NCBI RefSeq assembly: GCF_025766255.1
Contig: NW_026516732.1
Span: forward strand, 1-64,000
Direction of reading: 5' to 3'
DNA: 64,000 bases
Source: Zychaea mexicana
Taxonomy: Eukaryota > Mucoromycota > Mucoromycetes > Mucorales > Lichtheimiaceae
In this document: positions 1 to 11,376 of the stretch, piece by piece
Layout: every line of letters begins with the position of its first letter
How positions within the stretch are numbered: position 1 is the stretch's first letter
Made by a program: the position numbers and the translations under genes
The notes under the pieces: model-generated
Databases searched by the model: none
What the model saw: the letters and a program-made list of their open reading frames with translations, nothing else
Told to the model about the DNA's origin: nothing

Positions 1-1340
1 GGTACAAATGTGCTTTCGGCATGAAGATCGTCGTGATCAATGCATAAATTATGCAGAATACAGCAAGCAACAATCGTCATCGTCATTGATTCTACATCCA
101 GCAAATACAGCTCGTTACGTAGAAAACGCCATCTGCACACCAATTGGCCAAATGCCCGCTCAATAACGTTACGCATTCTCGAATGAATATAATTGAAATG
201 CGCGTTGTCACTGTGGCGGGGTGCTTGAGCATCAGGAAATGGTGTTATCAACCACGGGAGCAAAGGGTATGCCGAATCTACGAACAAAAAATGGAATGTC
301 AGAAATATGTATCGTGATTTCAACGATGGTCTATGCTAAACAATTTGTTCTTTACCTCCAAGTATAAATGTTCCATTTGGGCACACGGATTCTGGGTTAG
401 TAAGAAGTTCGTCATAAAAAGCAGTAGCTTGAAAGGCTCTTGAATCGTGATTTCGGCCTATAGTATAAAAGTCGTATACATTAGCCAGGAAAGCAACTAA
501 GATAATTACATTAACATGTCATGCCTTACCGCTCTGCCCTGCATGGATGTAGGTGAACTGCTTTTCTGAATCACAAATGGCAACCATGTTCAATAAGTAG
601 TTGTTTTTTCTGTCGACAAAGCGATCGCCACTGTCACCTGGTTTGAAGATTCGGACGAGCTTCCCATCCAAAGCACCGAGTACATTTGGGAGGTGAGCAG
701 GTCCGACTTGAAATGTTGGTCCAAGCTCTCCATATTGGAACCCTTCAACGGTTGCCTTGATAGCTTCATTTCCGGTCGGCCATCGGATTATACCACCTTG
801 ACAGTTGGCCATTGCCTCCAAAAATCGCTTGGTAAAATTTCTGTAGGATCCATGCGATGTACCAAGCAAAGTTTCGGCCATACAGTAACTGACATGAGCA
901 TTGGCAAATCTCCAGATTATCAGGCCGACTTGGATGAACACAGGTGTGGCGTTTTGTGCCGTAAATTGATACAATCGATGTTGCGACAACATATTTACGA
1001 GGGCATTGAAAGTGGCTGGTTTCATACGGTAATGCGATTTGAAACCACCTGGTCCATCTGTGTCCGGAAGAGCTGGATGCGTAACTTCCCAGTATGTCGT
1101 ATTTTTAACTCGATTGACGCGTTGCATAACACGGAAATGTAGCGGCGATGATACAGCTGAAAGGATATGATCAAGAGAAAAAATGGTTCGGTACATTGGC
1201 AAAACAGTGTTGATCATGGAGAGTTGATTGATATTGTCGTCGTCATTATTCGCAAGAAAAAAAAAGACGTAGCCTTCAATCAAAAGAAGTAGGATGCTGA
1301 TGATCGTTCTTCTGTGGACAATTTCTTGCTGGGAATCCAT
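1..1340 (-). CDS. PIF/Harbinger DDE transposase, copy 1, 3' end cut by window edge
   Basis: Transposase of the first Harbinger copy, same exon structure as the complete copy at 14,619-16,166. Exon 1 is 530-1,340 (ATG at 1,340), exon 2 is 356-496, and exon 3 runs from 277 off the window start. The first catalytic Asp lies in LGALDGKLV and the second in GRNHDSRAF. The catalytic Glu segment (VIERAFG) falls at about 150-170. The C-terminal tail is missing only because the window begins here. The frame remains open across both introns. An upstream extension to 1,421 is open but the ATG at 1,340 is the better start. Confidence 0.85.
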
Positions 1341-1837
1341 AATAATAGACAGAAGGTAGGATGAAGGATATAAAAAGTGCGAATAAAAGTTGAGTGGAAC
1401 AAAACAAGAAGTATTACTCAAAGTCGCTGCATATATAGAAGATATTTTCTTATCGGTAATGTTCTTATCATTTTATGATATGTAGAACTATGGAATCGGT
1501 TCTGTCTAAACAACAAGTTGGTATATCTAATGTTATGTAAAATGGTATACTTGACCCTCCCGGGTATTGCTTGATAGATAATTAAATATCAAAGTAATAT
1601 TTTCTCAATCGCATGAACGTATAACAAAAGATCCGAGACGATATCCTTTTTGGGAGTGCCGTGTCAACCAAGGGGTCGACACAGCAGTTTTGCTCTTCAT
1701 TTCCTTCTCAAGGATATGATATAAATTACACAAAAAAATCCTGTGTTCATTGTATCACTTTTATTCGACTCCCGAACAACGCACTATTACTATTTCTAGG
1801 GTGTGTCGACGTTGACTCACATTGCTTGAGAGTACCC
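1..1837 (-). mobile_element. PIF/Harbinger element, copy 1 (left part outside window)
   Basis: This is the right-hand 1,837 bp of a PIF/Harbinger DNA transposon; the remainder lies before base 1. The right terminal inverted repeat ends at 1,837 (read outward-in: GGGTACTCTCAAGCAA...) and is followed by TAA (1,838-1,840), the target duplication seen complete on copy 2. Sequence 1-1,837 matches 14,827-16,663 wherever I compared it. Because both copies sit at the same place in the flanking repeat, they are products of one segmental duplication and not two insertions. Confidence 0.9.
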
Positions 1838-4791
1838 TAAGGCACCTTCCCAATCCCGTTGAGGCTTGGGAAGGCGCAGGTTCGAACCCTGCAGCCTGCT
1901 ATCTTTTTTTCAGCAGGCAATATCTTGTTTTATTGAGCTGTAAAGTAAAACTAGACTCTTTTGTTCAAAAACTATTACTATGCAGTGGGACTAGTATAAC
2001 TACACTCTATATTTAAATTATAAAAGAGGATATGAATAGCAGTAGCACTATCATTCAAAAGAGAATGATTGTGCGGTATGGCAGCAGTGCAATGGCTAAG
2101 ATATATCAGTAGGTTGCCTTGGTCGAGTAGACTAAGGCGCCTTCCCAATCATGTTGAGGCTTGGGAAGGCGCAGGTTCGAACCCTGCAGCCTGCTATCTT
2201 TTTTTCAGCAGGCAATATCTTGTTTTATTGAGCTTTAAAGTAAAACTAGACTCTTTTGTTCAAAAATTATTACTATGCAGTAGGACTAGTATAACTACAC
2301 TCTATATTTAAACTATAAAAGAGGATATGAATAGCAGTAGCACTATCATTCAAAAGAGAATGATTGTGCGGTATGGCAGCAGTGCAATGGCTAAGATATA
2401 TTAGTAGGTTGCCTTGGTCGAGTAGACTAAGGCGCCTTCCCAATCCCGTTGAGGCTTGGGAAGGCGCAGGTTCGAACCCTGCAGCCTGCTATCTTTTTTT
2501 CAGCAGGCAATATCTTGTTTTATTGAGCTGTAAAGTAAAACTAGACTCTTTTGTTCAAAAATTATTACTATGCAGTGGGACTAGTATAACTACACTCTAT
2601 ATTTAAACTATAAAAGAGGATATGAATAGCAGTAGCACTATCATTCAAAAGAGAATGATTGTGCGGTATGGCAGCAGTGCAATGGCTAAGATATACTAGT
2701 AGGTTGCCTTGGTCGAGTAGACTAAGGCGCCTTCCCAATCATGTTGAGGCTTGGGAAGGCACAGGTTCGAACCCTGCAGCCTGCTATCTTTTTTTCAGCA
2801 GGCAATATCTTGTTTTATTGAGCTTTAAAGTAAAACTAGACTCTTTTGTTCAAAAATTATTACTATGCAGTGGGACTAGTATAACTACACTCTATATTTA
2901 AACTATAAAAGAGGATATGAATAGCAGTAGCACTATCATTCAAAAGAGAATGATTGTGCGGTATGGCAGCAGTGCAATGGCTAAGATATATTAGTAGGTT
3001 GCCTTGGTCGAGTAGACTAAGGCGCCTTCCCAATCCCGTTGAGGCTTGGGAAGGCGCAGGTTCGAACCCTGCAGCCTGCTATCTTTTTTTCAGCAGGCAA
3101 TATCTTGTTTTATTGAGCTGTAAAGTAAAACTAGACTCTTTTGTTCAAAAATTATTACTATGCAGTGGGACTAGTATAACTACACTCTATATTTAAACTA
3201 TAAAAGAGGATATGAATAGCAGTAGCACTATCATTCAAAAGAGAATGATTGTGCGGTATGGCAGCAGTGCAATGGCTAAGATATATTAGTAGGTTGCCTT
3301 GGTCGAGTAGACTAAGGCGCCTTCCCAATCCCGTTGAGGCTTGGGAAGGCGCAGGTTCGAACCCTGCAGCCTGCTATCTTTTTTTCAGCAGGCAATATCT
3401 TGTTTTATTGAGCTGTAAAGTAAAACTAGACTCTTTTGTTCAAAAACTATTACTATGCAGTGGGACTAGTATAACTACACTCTATATTTAAATTATAAAA
3501 GAGGATATGAATAGCAGTAGCACTATCATTCAAAAGAGAATGATTGTGCGGTATGGCAGCAGTGCAATGGCTAAGATATATCAGTAGGTTGCCTTGGTCG
3601 AGTAGACTAAGGCACCTTCCCAATCCCGTTGAGGCTTGGGAAGGCGCAGGTTCGAACCCTGCAGCCTGCTATCTTTTTTTCAGCAGCCAATATCTTGTTT
3701 TATTGAGCTGTAAAGTAAAACTAGACTCTTTTGTACAAAAACTATTACTATGCAGTGGGACTAGTATAACTACACTCTATATTTAAACTATAAAAGAGGA
3801 TATGAATAGCAGTAGCACTATCATTCAAAAGAGAATGGTTGTGCGGTATAGCAGCAGTGCAATGGCTAAGATATATTAGTAGGTTGCCTTGGTCAAGTAG
3901 ACTAAGGCGCCTTCCCAATCATGTTGAGGCTTGGGAAGGCGCAGGTTCGAACCCTGCAGCCTGCTATCTTTTTTTCAGCAGGCAATATCTTGTTTTATTG
4001 AGCTGTAAAGTAAAACTAGACTCTTTTGTTCAAAAACTATCACTATGCAGTGGGACTAGTATAACTACACTCTATATTTAAACTATAAAAGAGGATATGA
4101 ATAGCAGTAGCACTATCATTCAAAAGAGAATGATTGTGCGGTATGGCAGCAGTGCAATGGCTAAGATATATTAGTAGGTTGCCTTGGTCGAGTAGGCTAA
4201 GGCGCCTTCCCAATCCCGTTGAGGCTTGGGAAGGCGCAGGTTCGAACCCTGCAGCCTGCTATCTTTTTTTCAGCAGGCAATATCTTGTTTTATTGAGCTG
4301 TAAAGTAAAACTAGACTCTTTTGTTCAAAAACTATTACTATGCAGTGGGACTAGTATAACTACACTCTATATTTAAACTATAAAAGAGGATATGAATAGC
4401 AGTAGCACTATCATTCAAAAGAGAATGATTGTGCAGTATGGCAGCAGTGCAATGGCTAAGATATATTAGTAGGTTGCCTTGGTCGAGTAGACTAAGGCGC
4501 CTTCCCAATCATGTTGAGGCTTGGGAAGGCGCAGGTTCGAACCCTGCAGCCTGCTATCTTTTTTTCAGCAGGCAATATCTTGTTTTATTGAGCTGTAAAG
4601 TAAAACTAGACTCTTTTGTTCAAAAACTATTACTATGCAGTGGGACTAGTATAACTACACTCTATATTTAAACTATAAAAGAGGATATGAATAGCAGTAG
4701 CACTATCATTCAAAAGAGAATGATTGTGCGGTATGGCAGCAGTGCAATGGCTAAGATATATTAGTAGGTTGCCTTGGTCGAGTAGACTAAG
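1838..4791 (+). repeat. 295-bp tRNA-like tandem repeat, array A
   Basis: Nine complete 295-bp units plus a half unit at each end. The tRNA-like cores start at 2,109, 2,404, 2,699, 2,994, 3,289, 3,584, 3,879, 4,174 and 4,469. The left half unit begins where Harbinger is inserted and the right half unit stops at the CACTA insertion (4,792). Units differ by a few substitutions, the commonest being CCCGTT versus CATGTT in the central hairpin loop. An 80-residue open frame recurs in every unit, but it crosses the structured RNA and is a by-product of the repeat. The spacer between cores is AT-rich and has no other recognisable feature. Confidence 0.95.
2109..2195 (+). ncRNA. tRNA-like Pol III gene (representative unit)
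   Basis: Core of the 295-bp repeat. The 5' segment GTAGGTT pairs over all 7 bp (two G-U) with AGCCTGC at the 3' end. A D-arm like that of tRNA-Leu/Ser follows (TGGTCGAG...TAAGGC, box A). The T-arm is perfect: GCAGG, loop TTCGAAC, CCTGC, containing the box B GGTTCGAACCC. A T7 run at 2,199-2,205, three bases past the end, is a textbook Pol III terminator. Instead of an anticodon arm plus variable arm there is one perfect 12-bp hairpin (GCGCCTTCCCAA with its complement), so no anticodon can be assigned, and the linker before the D-stem is about 4 nt too long. It is therefore a tRNA-derived, probably non-decoding RNA. Transcription is inferred. Confidence 0.7.
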
Positions 4792-6144
4792 CACTGGGTG
4801 TGTAGGCTATTATCAAGTGGTCAAAAACAGCTTGATAATAGCTTGATAATAGCTTGCTATGTAGTTATCACGTTGTTTTTGAACAGCTTGATAATTATGC
4901 AGAAACAGCTTCGATTGTTATTATCAAGCTGTTTTTCACCACTTGATAATTTGCTCATGTATGTACGCGGAAATGGGGGTTTTTGATATTATGTATGCAG
5001 TAGTGGTTGGGTTCTATATCACATTACATATGAATTGGGTACTAGGTTCAGTCAAATTCGCAACAGAGTTCTGCATCGCATATTTTAATGTACTTCTTTA
5101 CATGCATACTGATCAGAGTAGCAAGGCAATTGGTTGTATAATTATTTTTTGGATCGTGAAATTACGTGTTATGGTTGCTCGAAACCGGTTTTATTATTAA
5201 AAATTGATTGACGATTATTACAAATAAAAACATGCTATGGAGATGAAAGTAAGCAAAAATTTCTATTCTAAAGGGAAGTGCTATATTGGTTGGTGTGCTG
5301 GGGCGGCATTGGCACGGCAACAAAGAATTGCTAATCTACAGCAAGGCGATTCGCAAAATTAGAGGGCCAAATCGTAAGAGGAGAACTCAGTAGCAATGTC
5401 TAAGAGGCGAGATACATAAAGAAAAAAAAAGTAGTTGTTAAACCAGTGAAATCAGTAGTAGAAAAGAAACGAAGATAGAAAGAAAGCATACTTACAGATA
5501 GCGCTACTTGTGTGGCAACAGTCAGGTGCAAACAAAGACTCTGAATAAGAAGATATAAATGCTAACAGCTTCAGACAATTGAAAGCGTGGGCAAATATAA
5601 TATAAGAGACTATTAGTATCTGAACCTCTCAACCATCAGAAAAGACTGTAAAAAGAGGAGAGAGAGCTTACACCGTTTCCTTGTAACTCAGTGATGATGT
5701 CTTGAGATTCATAAAGAATGCAGTTAGTGATTGAAAGAACATCATCGGTACAAAGTTGAAAGTATGTGAAAGATAGAAAATGACCATGTTATATAGATTC
5801 TTACCATAGAAAAAGAAGATTCATGGTTGGTGATAAAATACGACGTAGAAGTATGAAAAGAAGAAAAAAGGGAAAAGAAGAGACAAAATAACCAAATCAT
5901 GCAGTCAGGGAAAATATATCAATTTAAAAAAAAAGTCATTTAGGCAAGTTCCTGCTGTTCACAACTCCATCATCACCACCCTGCATAGGATCATTGTGTA
6001 TCCCTATAAAAACGTCCCCCAATAAATTAATCCCAATAGAACTTACCTTATCCACACCTTCAATCCGCACTACTACATAGTAAGCGTAATTAAGTAGCGT
6101 TGACCATATAGTTATTAAGTGCCGTATACTGAAATACTGTGTAG
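4792..6144. other. CACTA-1 left subterminal and 5' region
   Basis: Subterminal TTATCAAGC palindromes occupy about 4,810-4,950. The rest (4,960-6,144) is AT-rich, with short open frames but none with codon structure or a recognisable domain. It probably contains the promoter or 5' UTR of the accessory gene that starts at 6,145. Confidence 0.5.
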
Positions 6145-7203
6145 ATGCCCACAATAGGAGAACGCAATGCTGCCAGACAGCAACGCATCGAAGAACGTCG
6201 GGTTGCTGTTGAGCGGGAAAATTCCGCCAATGCCATATTGGCCATGGAAGATCGTATAAGAACGCTGGAGGCACATAGCGCCACGCAAGAGCACCAACTG
6301 CAGGCTATGGCAAACGTAGTTGCTCGACAGGCGCAGGTGCAACAACAAGCAGCAACACAAGTTGCGGATAGCCTAGCTGTGGTCAGTACTCATGGCTAAG
6401 GCGCGCAAATGACCCGTGCACCGCAGGTTTCTGTAAGAAAGTTAATAACATCTTTTTAATATGGAAGTAATTAGCATGATATCCTGATATAATCATATAA
6501 AGGATGCGATACGCCATCATCACAACGTTTTGAAACAGGAAGGCTTTCGTTGGAACGAAGGTTTTTGAAGCACCCATAACCGTAGCGTTCGTGCCAGTAT
6601 CATCGAGTACGTACTAGGCCTCGGCCAGTTTGAAATCACGTATGATGAACTGGCCAAAAAGGTGTACACATACTTTGACAATGCGCGCACGTGTAATCGT
6701 CAGTCAGCTGAGCGTGCAGCACGAAGAAAGGTGATCAACCGCCGCAATGGTCGTCGTCATATGGTAATAGATATAGTATGTATGCTGTTAGTATTTGTCT
6801 CATGATATATGTTGAGTAGAAGTTCAAGCGACGTCTTGCAGTCTTCCGACGGCATCAGGTCCAGTTGGAGGCGTCCTACGCAGGAGGGGAGGCATTACTC
6901 CAAGTTAAGTTTATGTCTGAAGAAGAGACGGACGGTGAATACACTGGTGAAGTAGGGAAGCGCGTTGTGGTCCGTAAGCAGCAATGGCGCAATGAAAGGG
7001 TATGTATTTTGGAATGGTTCGTCGTGGCTTCTTTGACAGAGATCTTGACAAACTGTTTGCAGGCCAATTTGTTTTTACAGCATCTCGATGCGAACAGTCC
7101 TGCTACTGAGGCCAACAAGTTGACGAGAGTGGACGGTGTTGATCCTGTTGCCTTGCCTGACAGCGCTCGTGAGAAGCTGGCCGGTTGGGTAAAAGATGTT
7201 TAA
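6145..7203 (+). CDS. CACTA accessory protein (coiled-coil N-terminus, basic centre), probably broken
   Basis: Multi-exon gene inside CACTA-1. Exon 1 starts at 6,145 (MPTIGERNAARQQRIEERR..., a charged coiled coil, then Q/A-rich). Later coding blocks are about 6,585-6,763 (RSVRASIIEYVLGLGQFE...TYFDNAR...RRNGRRHM), 6,820-6,999 (KFKRRLAVF...MSEEETDGE...QQWRNER) and 7,064-7,203 (ANLFLQHLD...REKLAGWVKDV). The last three are linked by GT-AG introns 6,764-6,819 and 7,000-7,063 with the frame kept. I could not connect exon 1 to the 6,585 block without meeting stops, so a frame break or unseen intron lies near 6,390-6,585. The pattern (MS-E-rich stretch, WR, AN..L, short helical C-terminus) recurs at 20,382-20,753 in CACTA-2. 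Probable role: a DNA-binding or regulatory partner of the transposase. No named family recognised. Confidence 0.6.
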
Positions 7204-7597
7204 AAAAATAAAAAGAATAAAATGGTCGCATGGCTGTATGCCGTGTGGGTTTGGGGTGGGCACAAACACAGTGATTTTGCAATTGGGGGTAAGCAAAGAA
7301 ACGCGGGACAGATTGGTTGGGGTACTGATGGTACACTTATTTTTCAGCCACTTCGAAAAAAAAAACGGGGTTTCCCTTTTCACCTTTCATATTATCCACG
7401 CGTTGTTTTCTTACACTTACTCACATTCGCACCATCAAACTGATCACTTGCAAATGCTGGTAAAAAGGCTACTTGCTCTTCCCATCCGCAGCCCCTGGAA
7501 ACAGATCATAGTCGTACTTTGTATGGAAAGCGTATGTCAAGAAGAATTTTTAAAACGAAAAAGATGAGAAATAGAGGAAAAGCAGTGAGTGAGATGA

Positions 7598-10500
7598 TTA
7601 CGCTAACATTTTCTTTGGCAAAGGGATAACAACTGTTCTTGCGTTTGCGCTTGACTGTGCGCCGAGTTTCACAACAGCGATTTGCCCATACAAACGATGA
7701 ACAGGTAGAATGCAATCCCACGCTGGAGCTCGAAACCGACTACGCCAAGTTTCAATGAAAGGGTCTGAGAATCGTTGGCCGTCGTTGTCTCCGTGGATGC
7801 CGTACCAACGGACGTACGCAAAAATATGCTCAGTTTGCTGACCGTGAACAAGCTGCATATGGCGAAAGAAAAATTGGATTTCGCAAGGCCAAGCCATTAC
7901 TTCCCCACGGTCGTCAGCATGGAAGAGAACCTGCGCATATGCACCCCGTCGCGATCTCGCTTCAGTGCTGCGGTAGGTCTGTCCCATCATTGTTATTGTC
8001 TTGATTTCCAGTATTGATCACTGACAAAACCTTGCCATCACCAGCTTGGTTATGACGACAGAAAGGCACACCATATGCTACTTGGTAGAATTCGAACAAG
8101 AAATCATACAGTTGAGCAGGCATATATGCTATCCGTCTATAATCCAAAGGATATGCGTCTGGCGGTAGCGGCTCACTTCCTGTGACAGAAGTGACTCTAA
8201 CATCGGTAGACAAAGCCAGAAACGCATGGACATCGAACTGATGCTGCATAACATTGACGGCTTGTGGGATCGGCTGCACAAGGTCCAGAAAAGCATTCAG
8301 AAAGCTGAAATGGTGTTGGCGATTTTCGAAGAGGGCTTCAAACGATCGGACAAAATCGCGAGCTCTGGTCTTCTGTGAGAACTTCTTCATGAACGTCACC
8401 TCAAAAACATCCTTCTGGTTGGTATCAATCTCCTTTAGATACCCGTTGTACCGTTCAAAAGAAAAGAGCCAGTAAGCATACAAGGGTCCAAAATCTTCAA
8501 TTGTTGCGTCCAAATGCATGTGGAGGTGCATGTTAGGTGTGACTTCCTCCGCGCCGTACAGTCGCTCAAAACCAGTGCAAAACTGCTGGAGCAGAGTGCT
8601 TGCTTTTGCAATTTCGTCCATAGTTATTGACGGCTTAACCAACAAACGACATGCGTCCACGAATATCAACCAGTTTTGCAGATACATACGCGGGAGATGG
8701 CCATCGAGCACCAAAGGCGAGTACACGATGCACCACGATTTCCAATCGTCGGCGGTCATGAACGAGAATTCACTTTCGATTTTACGCTTCAAGGTAACAT
8801 AATCGGGCGGGAGGACGATGCCGTTTGCGAGCACTTGCATTTGCTCTAAGTCGGCTCTTGTGAGCAGTTCTCGATCGATCCATATTTTGGTCATCCGCTT
8901 TGTCGTGCCAAGGAACAGATTGTGCATTGGATCGATGATCGTGCAACGGACTGGATCAAAGTAGTGAAGTCGGTGAAGCTCGGACCATCATGTACCATTC
9001 TCACGTTCAAGCGACCGCCTTGCCGTCATCGTCGGCGCAGCACGCCACTGCTCAGCACAGGCTCTATTTCCCTCGTACGTCCTCAATGCCCAGTTGTCGA
9101 CGTCGAATCCCGAGTAATCGATGTTGGTCGTGGCTGGAAAAACATTGAATCGACGATCGCATTTATGGCAGGCACAAAGGCTGGCATGAGACGTGAAGCC
9201 GCTTGTTTTCCGTGCAGCAGGGATATCACAAGCATTGATGAGCAAGGCCAAGCGGACCAATGTCCCTTGTCGGTGCTCACACGTCCTGATCGATTTGCCA
9301 TTGTACCATTCCAACAATTCATCAACTAATGGACGGAGAAAATGATTCATGTCAGATGTACTTGCTTCTCGTGGGCCCGGCATAACACCAACGAGAATGA
9401 CGTTTTCAGTTTTGAAGCGCTCGGACCGGGGAAGATTGTTGACAGATAAGTAAATGGCACCGCATGAGTATGTTGAGTTTAGGAATGGGCCGAACCAGTC
9501 TACATTCAACGTCAACAACAGGGAGCGAAGCTGCTCAACAAACGGTCTGCCATCACCGTCTCGAAACTCTCGCTACATATCACCATCAAAGATGTCAAAA
9601 AATGTGTCTGCAACTCGTCTGCAGTTTCGCCATTCCTCGATCTTTGCTTCAAATCCTGGTCGCATAAAAAGCCTCTCATACTCGCAGATAAGGGCTGGTA
9701 CGCATACACCTTTATGGGAACCCTTCGATTGCCACTGATCTTGAACAATGCATTGCCGCACAAATTACCATAACGGATGTCATCGTTGGTGCATTTGTTG
9801 GGCAGACAGGGTCAGATAAAAGGTACAGGCTATGACAACGAGAGCAGCACACATAAATGCGTAGTCGGTCGGTCAGCGCAGAGAAGCCAGTAAGGCGACG
9901 GAGAGTTGCAAGTGAGCCAGGAATGGAAACATTGGGTTGCAGATCACCAAGAAGTAAAATACAAAAGTCAATGATCGTGCACGACAGATGCTCCGAGACG
10001 AAGTGTAATTGGAACAACACAAGGAAAAGAATGACAAAGATGAACGGATGCAGATAAGTATGGAGCTGAGGGACGGTAGGAGGAGGAGGATGATCAAGGT
10101 AAGTGTCTTTTTTTCGGGAAAAAAAAGCATTAATTTCTGTCATTTCGTACAATAAAACCGTTCTTTGCAAAACCAACCTTGTTCGATATTGCCATTTCCA
10201 ATGTTGGCTTCATCATCGCCATACTCAACATCGTCAGCATTTACAACAAGATCATCGTCGAGATCTCTCTCGGAATCGTCTGTTTCTTCAAGCGAGAACA
10301 CATTGTCCTCGGCAGAAAAAGGTGTGAAACAGTGGCCTGCAACAGTATCTATTTACTTAATGATAGTGAATCGTCTATTCCCATGTTTATTGCATTTACA
10401 CATCATCGTCATACCAGGGGAGGAGGGAGAATCATCGATTATGTCTATATCCATATCGAGGTTGTCACCTAGAGGTGATGAGGATGACGATGGATTTTCT

Positions 10501-10760
10501 TGCGGTAAAGTGCTCTCAATATCGGCAACGATAGCACTCACTGTATATACAGCACATAATAATGAGACTTATGACATTTCAATACTATGAGACGATTCTG
10601 TAAAAGTACCATTGTGCGAGTGCCTGTCTCTGGCTTGGTCAAAATCACGGTTTCGGTGATATTCGCGTATTCTGCGGCTCACCATTTGATAGCCTCCACC
10701 AGCCGAAGAACACCGCGTGCAAAGACACGCAACTAAAGGCTCGTTGCGATCATGCTGCAT
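7598..10760 (-). pseudogene. CACTA transposase (Transposase_21/TNP2-like), disrupted
   Basis: Minus-strand transposase of CACTA-1. From the N-terminus it shows: MQHDRNEPLVACLCTRCSS (start 10,760) with a Cys-rich, putative zinc-binding head; an acidic Ser/Asp-rich linker (about 10,350-10,540); the RNase-H-like core at 8,988-9,760 with FMRPGFEAKIEEWR, VILVGVMPGPRE, MNHFLRPLVDELLEWYNG and SLCACHKCDRRF; the hallmark MHNLFLGTTKRM with a 321-residue block (7,962-8,927); and a C-terminal FAYVRWYG...WRSRFRAPAWDCILPVHRLYGQ block (7,598-7,990). The core is spread over several frames. One stop follows FDGDM near 9,573 and another follows RENGT near 8,988, so even allowing for introns the copy looks inactive. 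It lies convergent to the accessory gene. Confidence 0.8.
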
Positions 10761-11376
10761 TATGAAAAAAAAAAAACGAAATGAAGACAAATGAGCGAGC
10801 AGCCAGCACCAGCACTAAACCGCTTATATTCTCTCAAGTGCACCCTTAAGTTTTTCCCTGGTATTTTTTCTAGTTGCTACTATAGTTATTGTCCTGCACT
10901 TTGCCGTATGTGAGTTTGCTATCTTTGACATTATGCACCGACAATAATGCATCAGGGGATCTAGTTGCTTTTTTGCTTTTCTTTTCTGTCTCCATAGTTT
11001 GTGTATATGCAAAAAATTAAGGAGATAAATTAAAATCATATATGGTCATTGCATAGCCACGTAGTATTGATGCATGGCAATCCTCATCCCCCAGAAAAAG
11101 GATGATGAGGGGACTGTGTATGAAGAGGGGGACTATCTTGAGGAAGCTAATGCCTTCATAAAGGATGCAGTGACATTCACTATATGATTTTATGCATTAA
11201 CTTTTTTTTTCCTAATTGCATATCAGGTTGCTTTGTAAACTTTTGCACAGAACTACCGAATGTGGCAGCTGCAGGTGCCATAAGGTACATATCTGTTTTT
11301 TTATTTAATCTTGCCCCTTGCCAGATAATTATCAAGCTGTTTTTGAAGAACTTGATAATTCGTTTTTCACGCAGTG
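10761..11376. other. CACTA-1 right subterminal region
   Basis: Upstream region of the transposase and the right end of CACTA-1. No gene is visible. It holds a copy of the TTATCAAGCTGTTTTTGAA motif at about 11,328-11,346 and its partner CTTGATAAT just inside the right terminus. Confidence 0.5.

Larger units (their letters stand above)
4792..11376. mobile_element. CACTA-type DNA transposon (CACTA-1), complete
   Basis: The ends are CACTGGGTG... (4,792) and ...CACGCAGTG (11,376), flanked on both sides by AAG (4,789-4,791 and 11,377-11,379), a 3-bp target duplication typical of CACTA. Both termini carry the same subterminal motif in inverted orientation: ATTATCAAG, then about 6 nt, then CAAAAACAGCTTGATAAT, which itself folds back. 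Further copies of the TTATCAAGC motif lie at 4,810-4,950. Inside are a plus-strand accessory gene (6,145-7,203) and a minus-strand Transposase_21-like gene (7,598-10,760), arranged convergently. It is inserted in the tRNA-like array; joining the flanks restores the unit. Confidence 0.9.

Noticed and set aside
693..1142. 149-residue plus-strand ORF (also at 15,519-15,968)
   Set aside because: It is the antisense shadow of transposase exon 1, whose catalytic motifs are on the minus strand.
2109..2195. A functional tRNA-Leu or tRNA-Ser gene
   Set aside because: No five-pair anticodon stem with a seven-base loop can be formed. The region folds as one 12-bp hairpin and the D-arm linker is too long.
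1822..4671. Ten near-identical 64-80-residue open reading frames in array A (and again in array C)
   Set aside because: They span the tRNA-like core and exist only because the DNA repeat is conserved. Variation does not favour synonymous sites and array B units break the frame without consequence.
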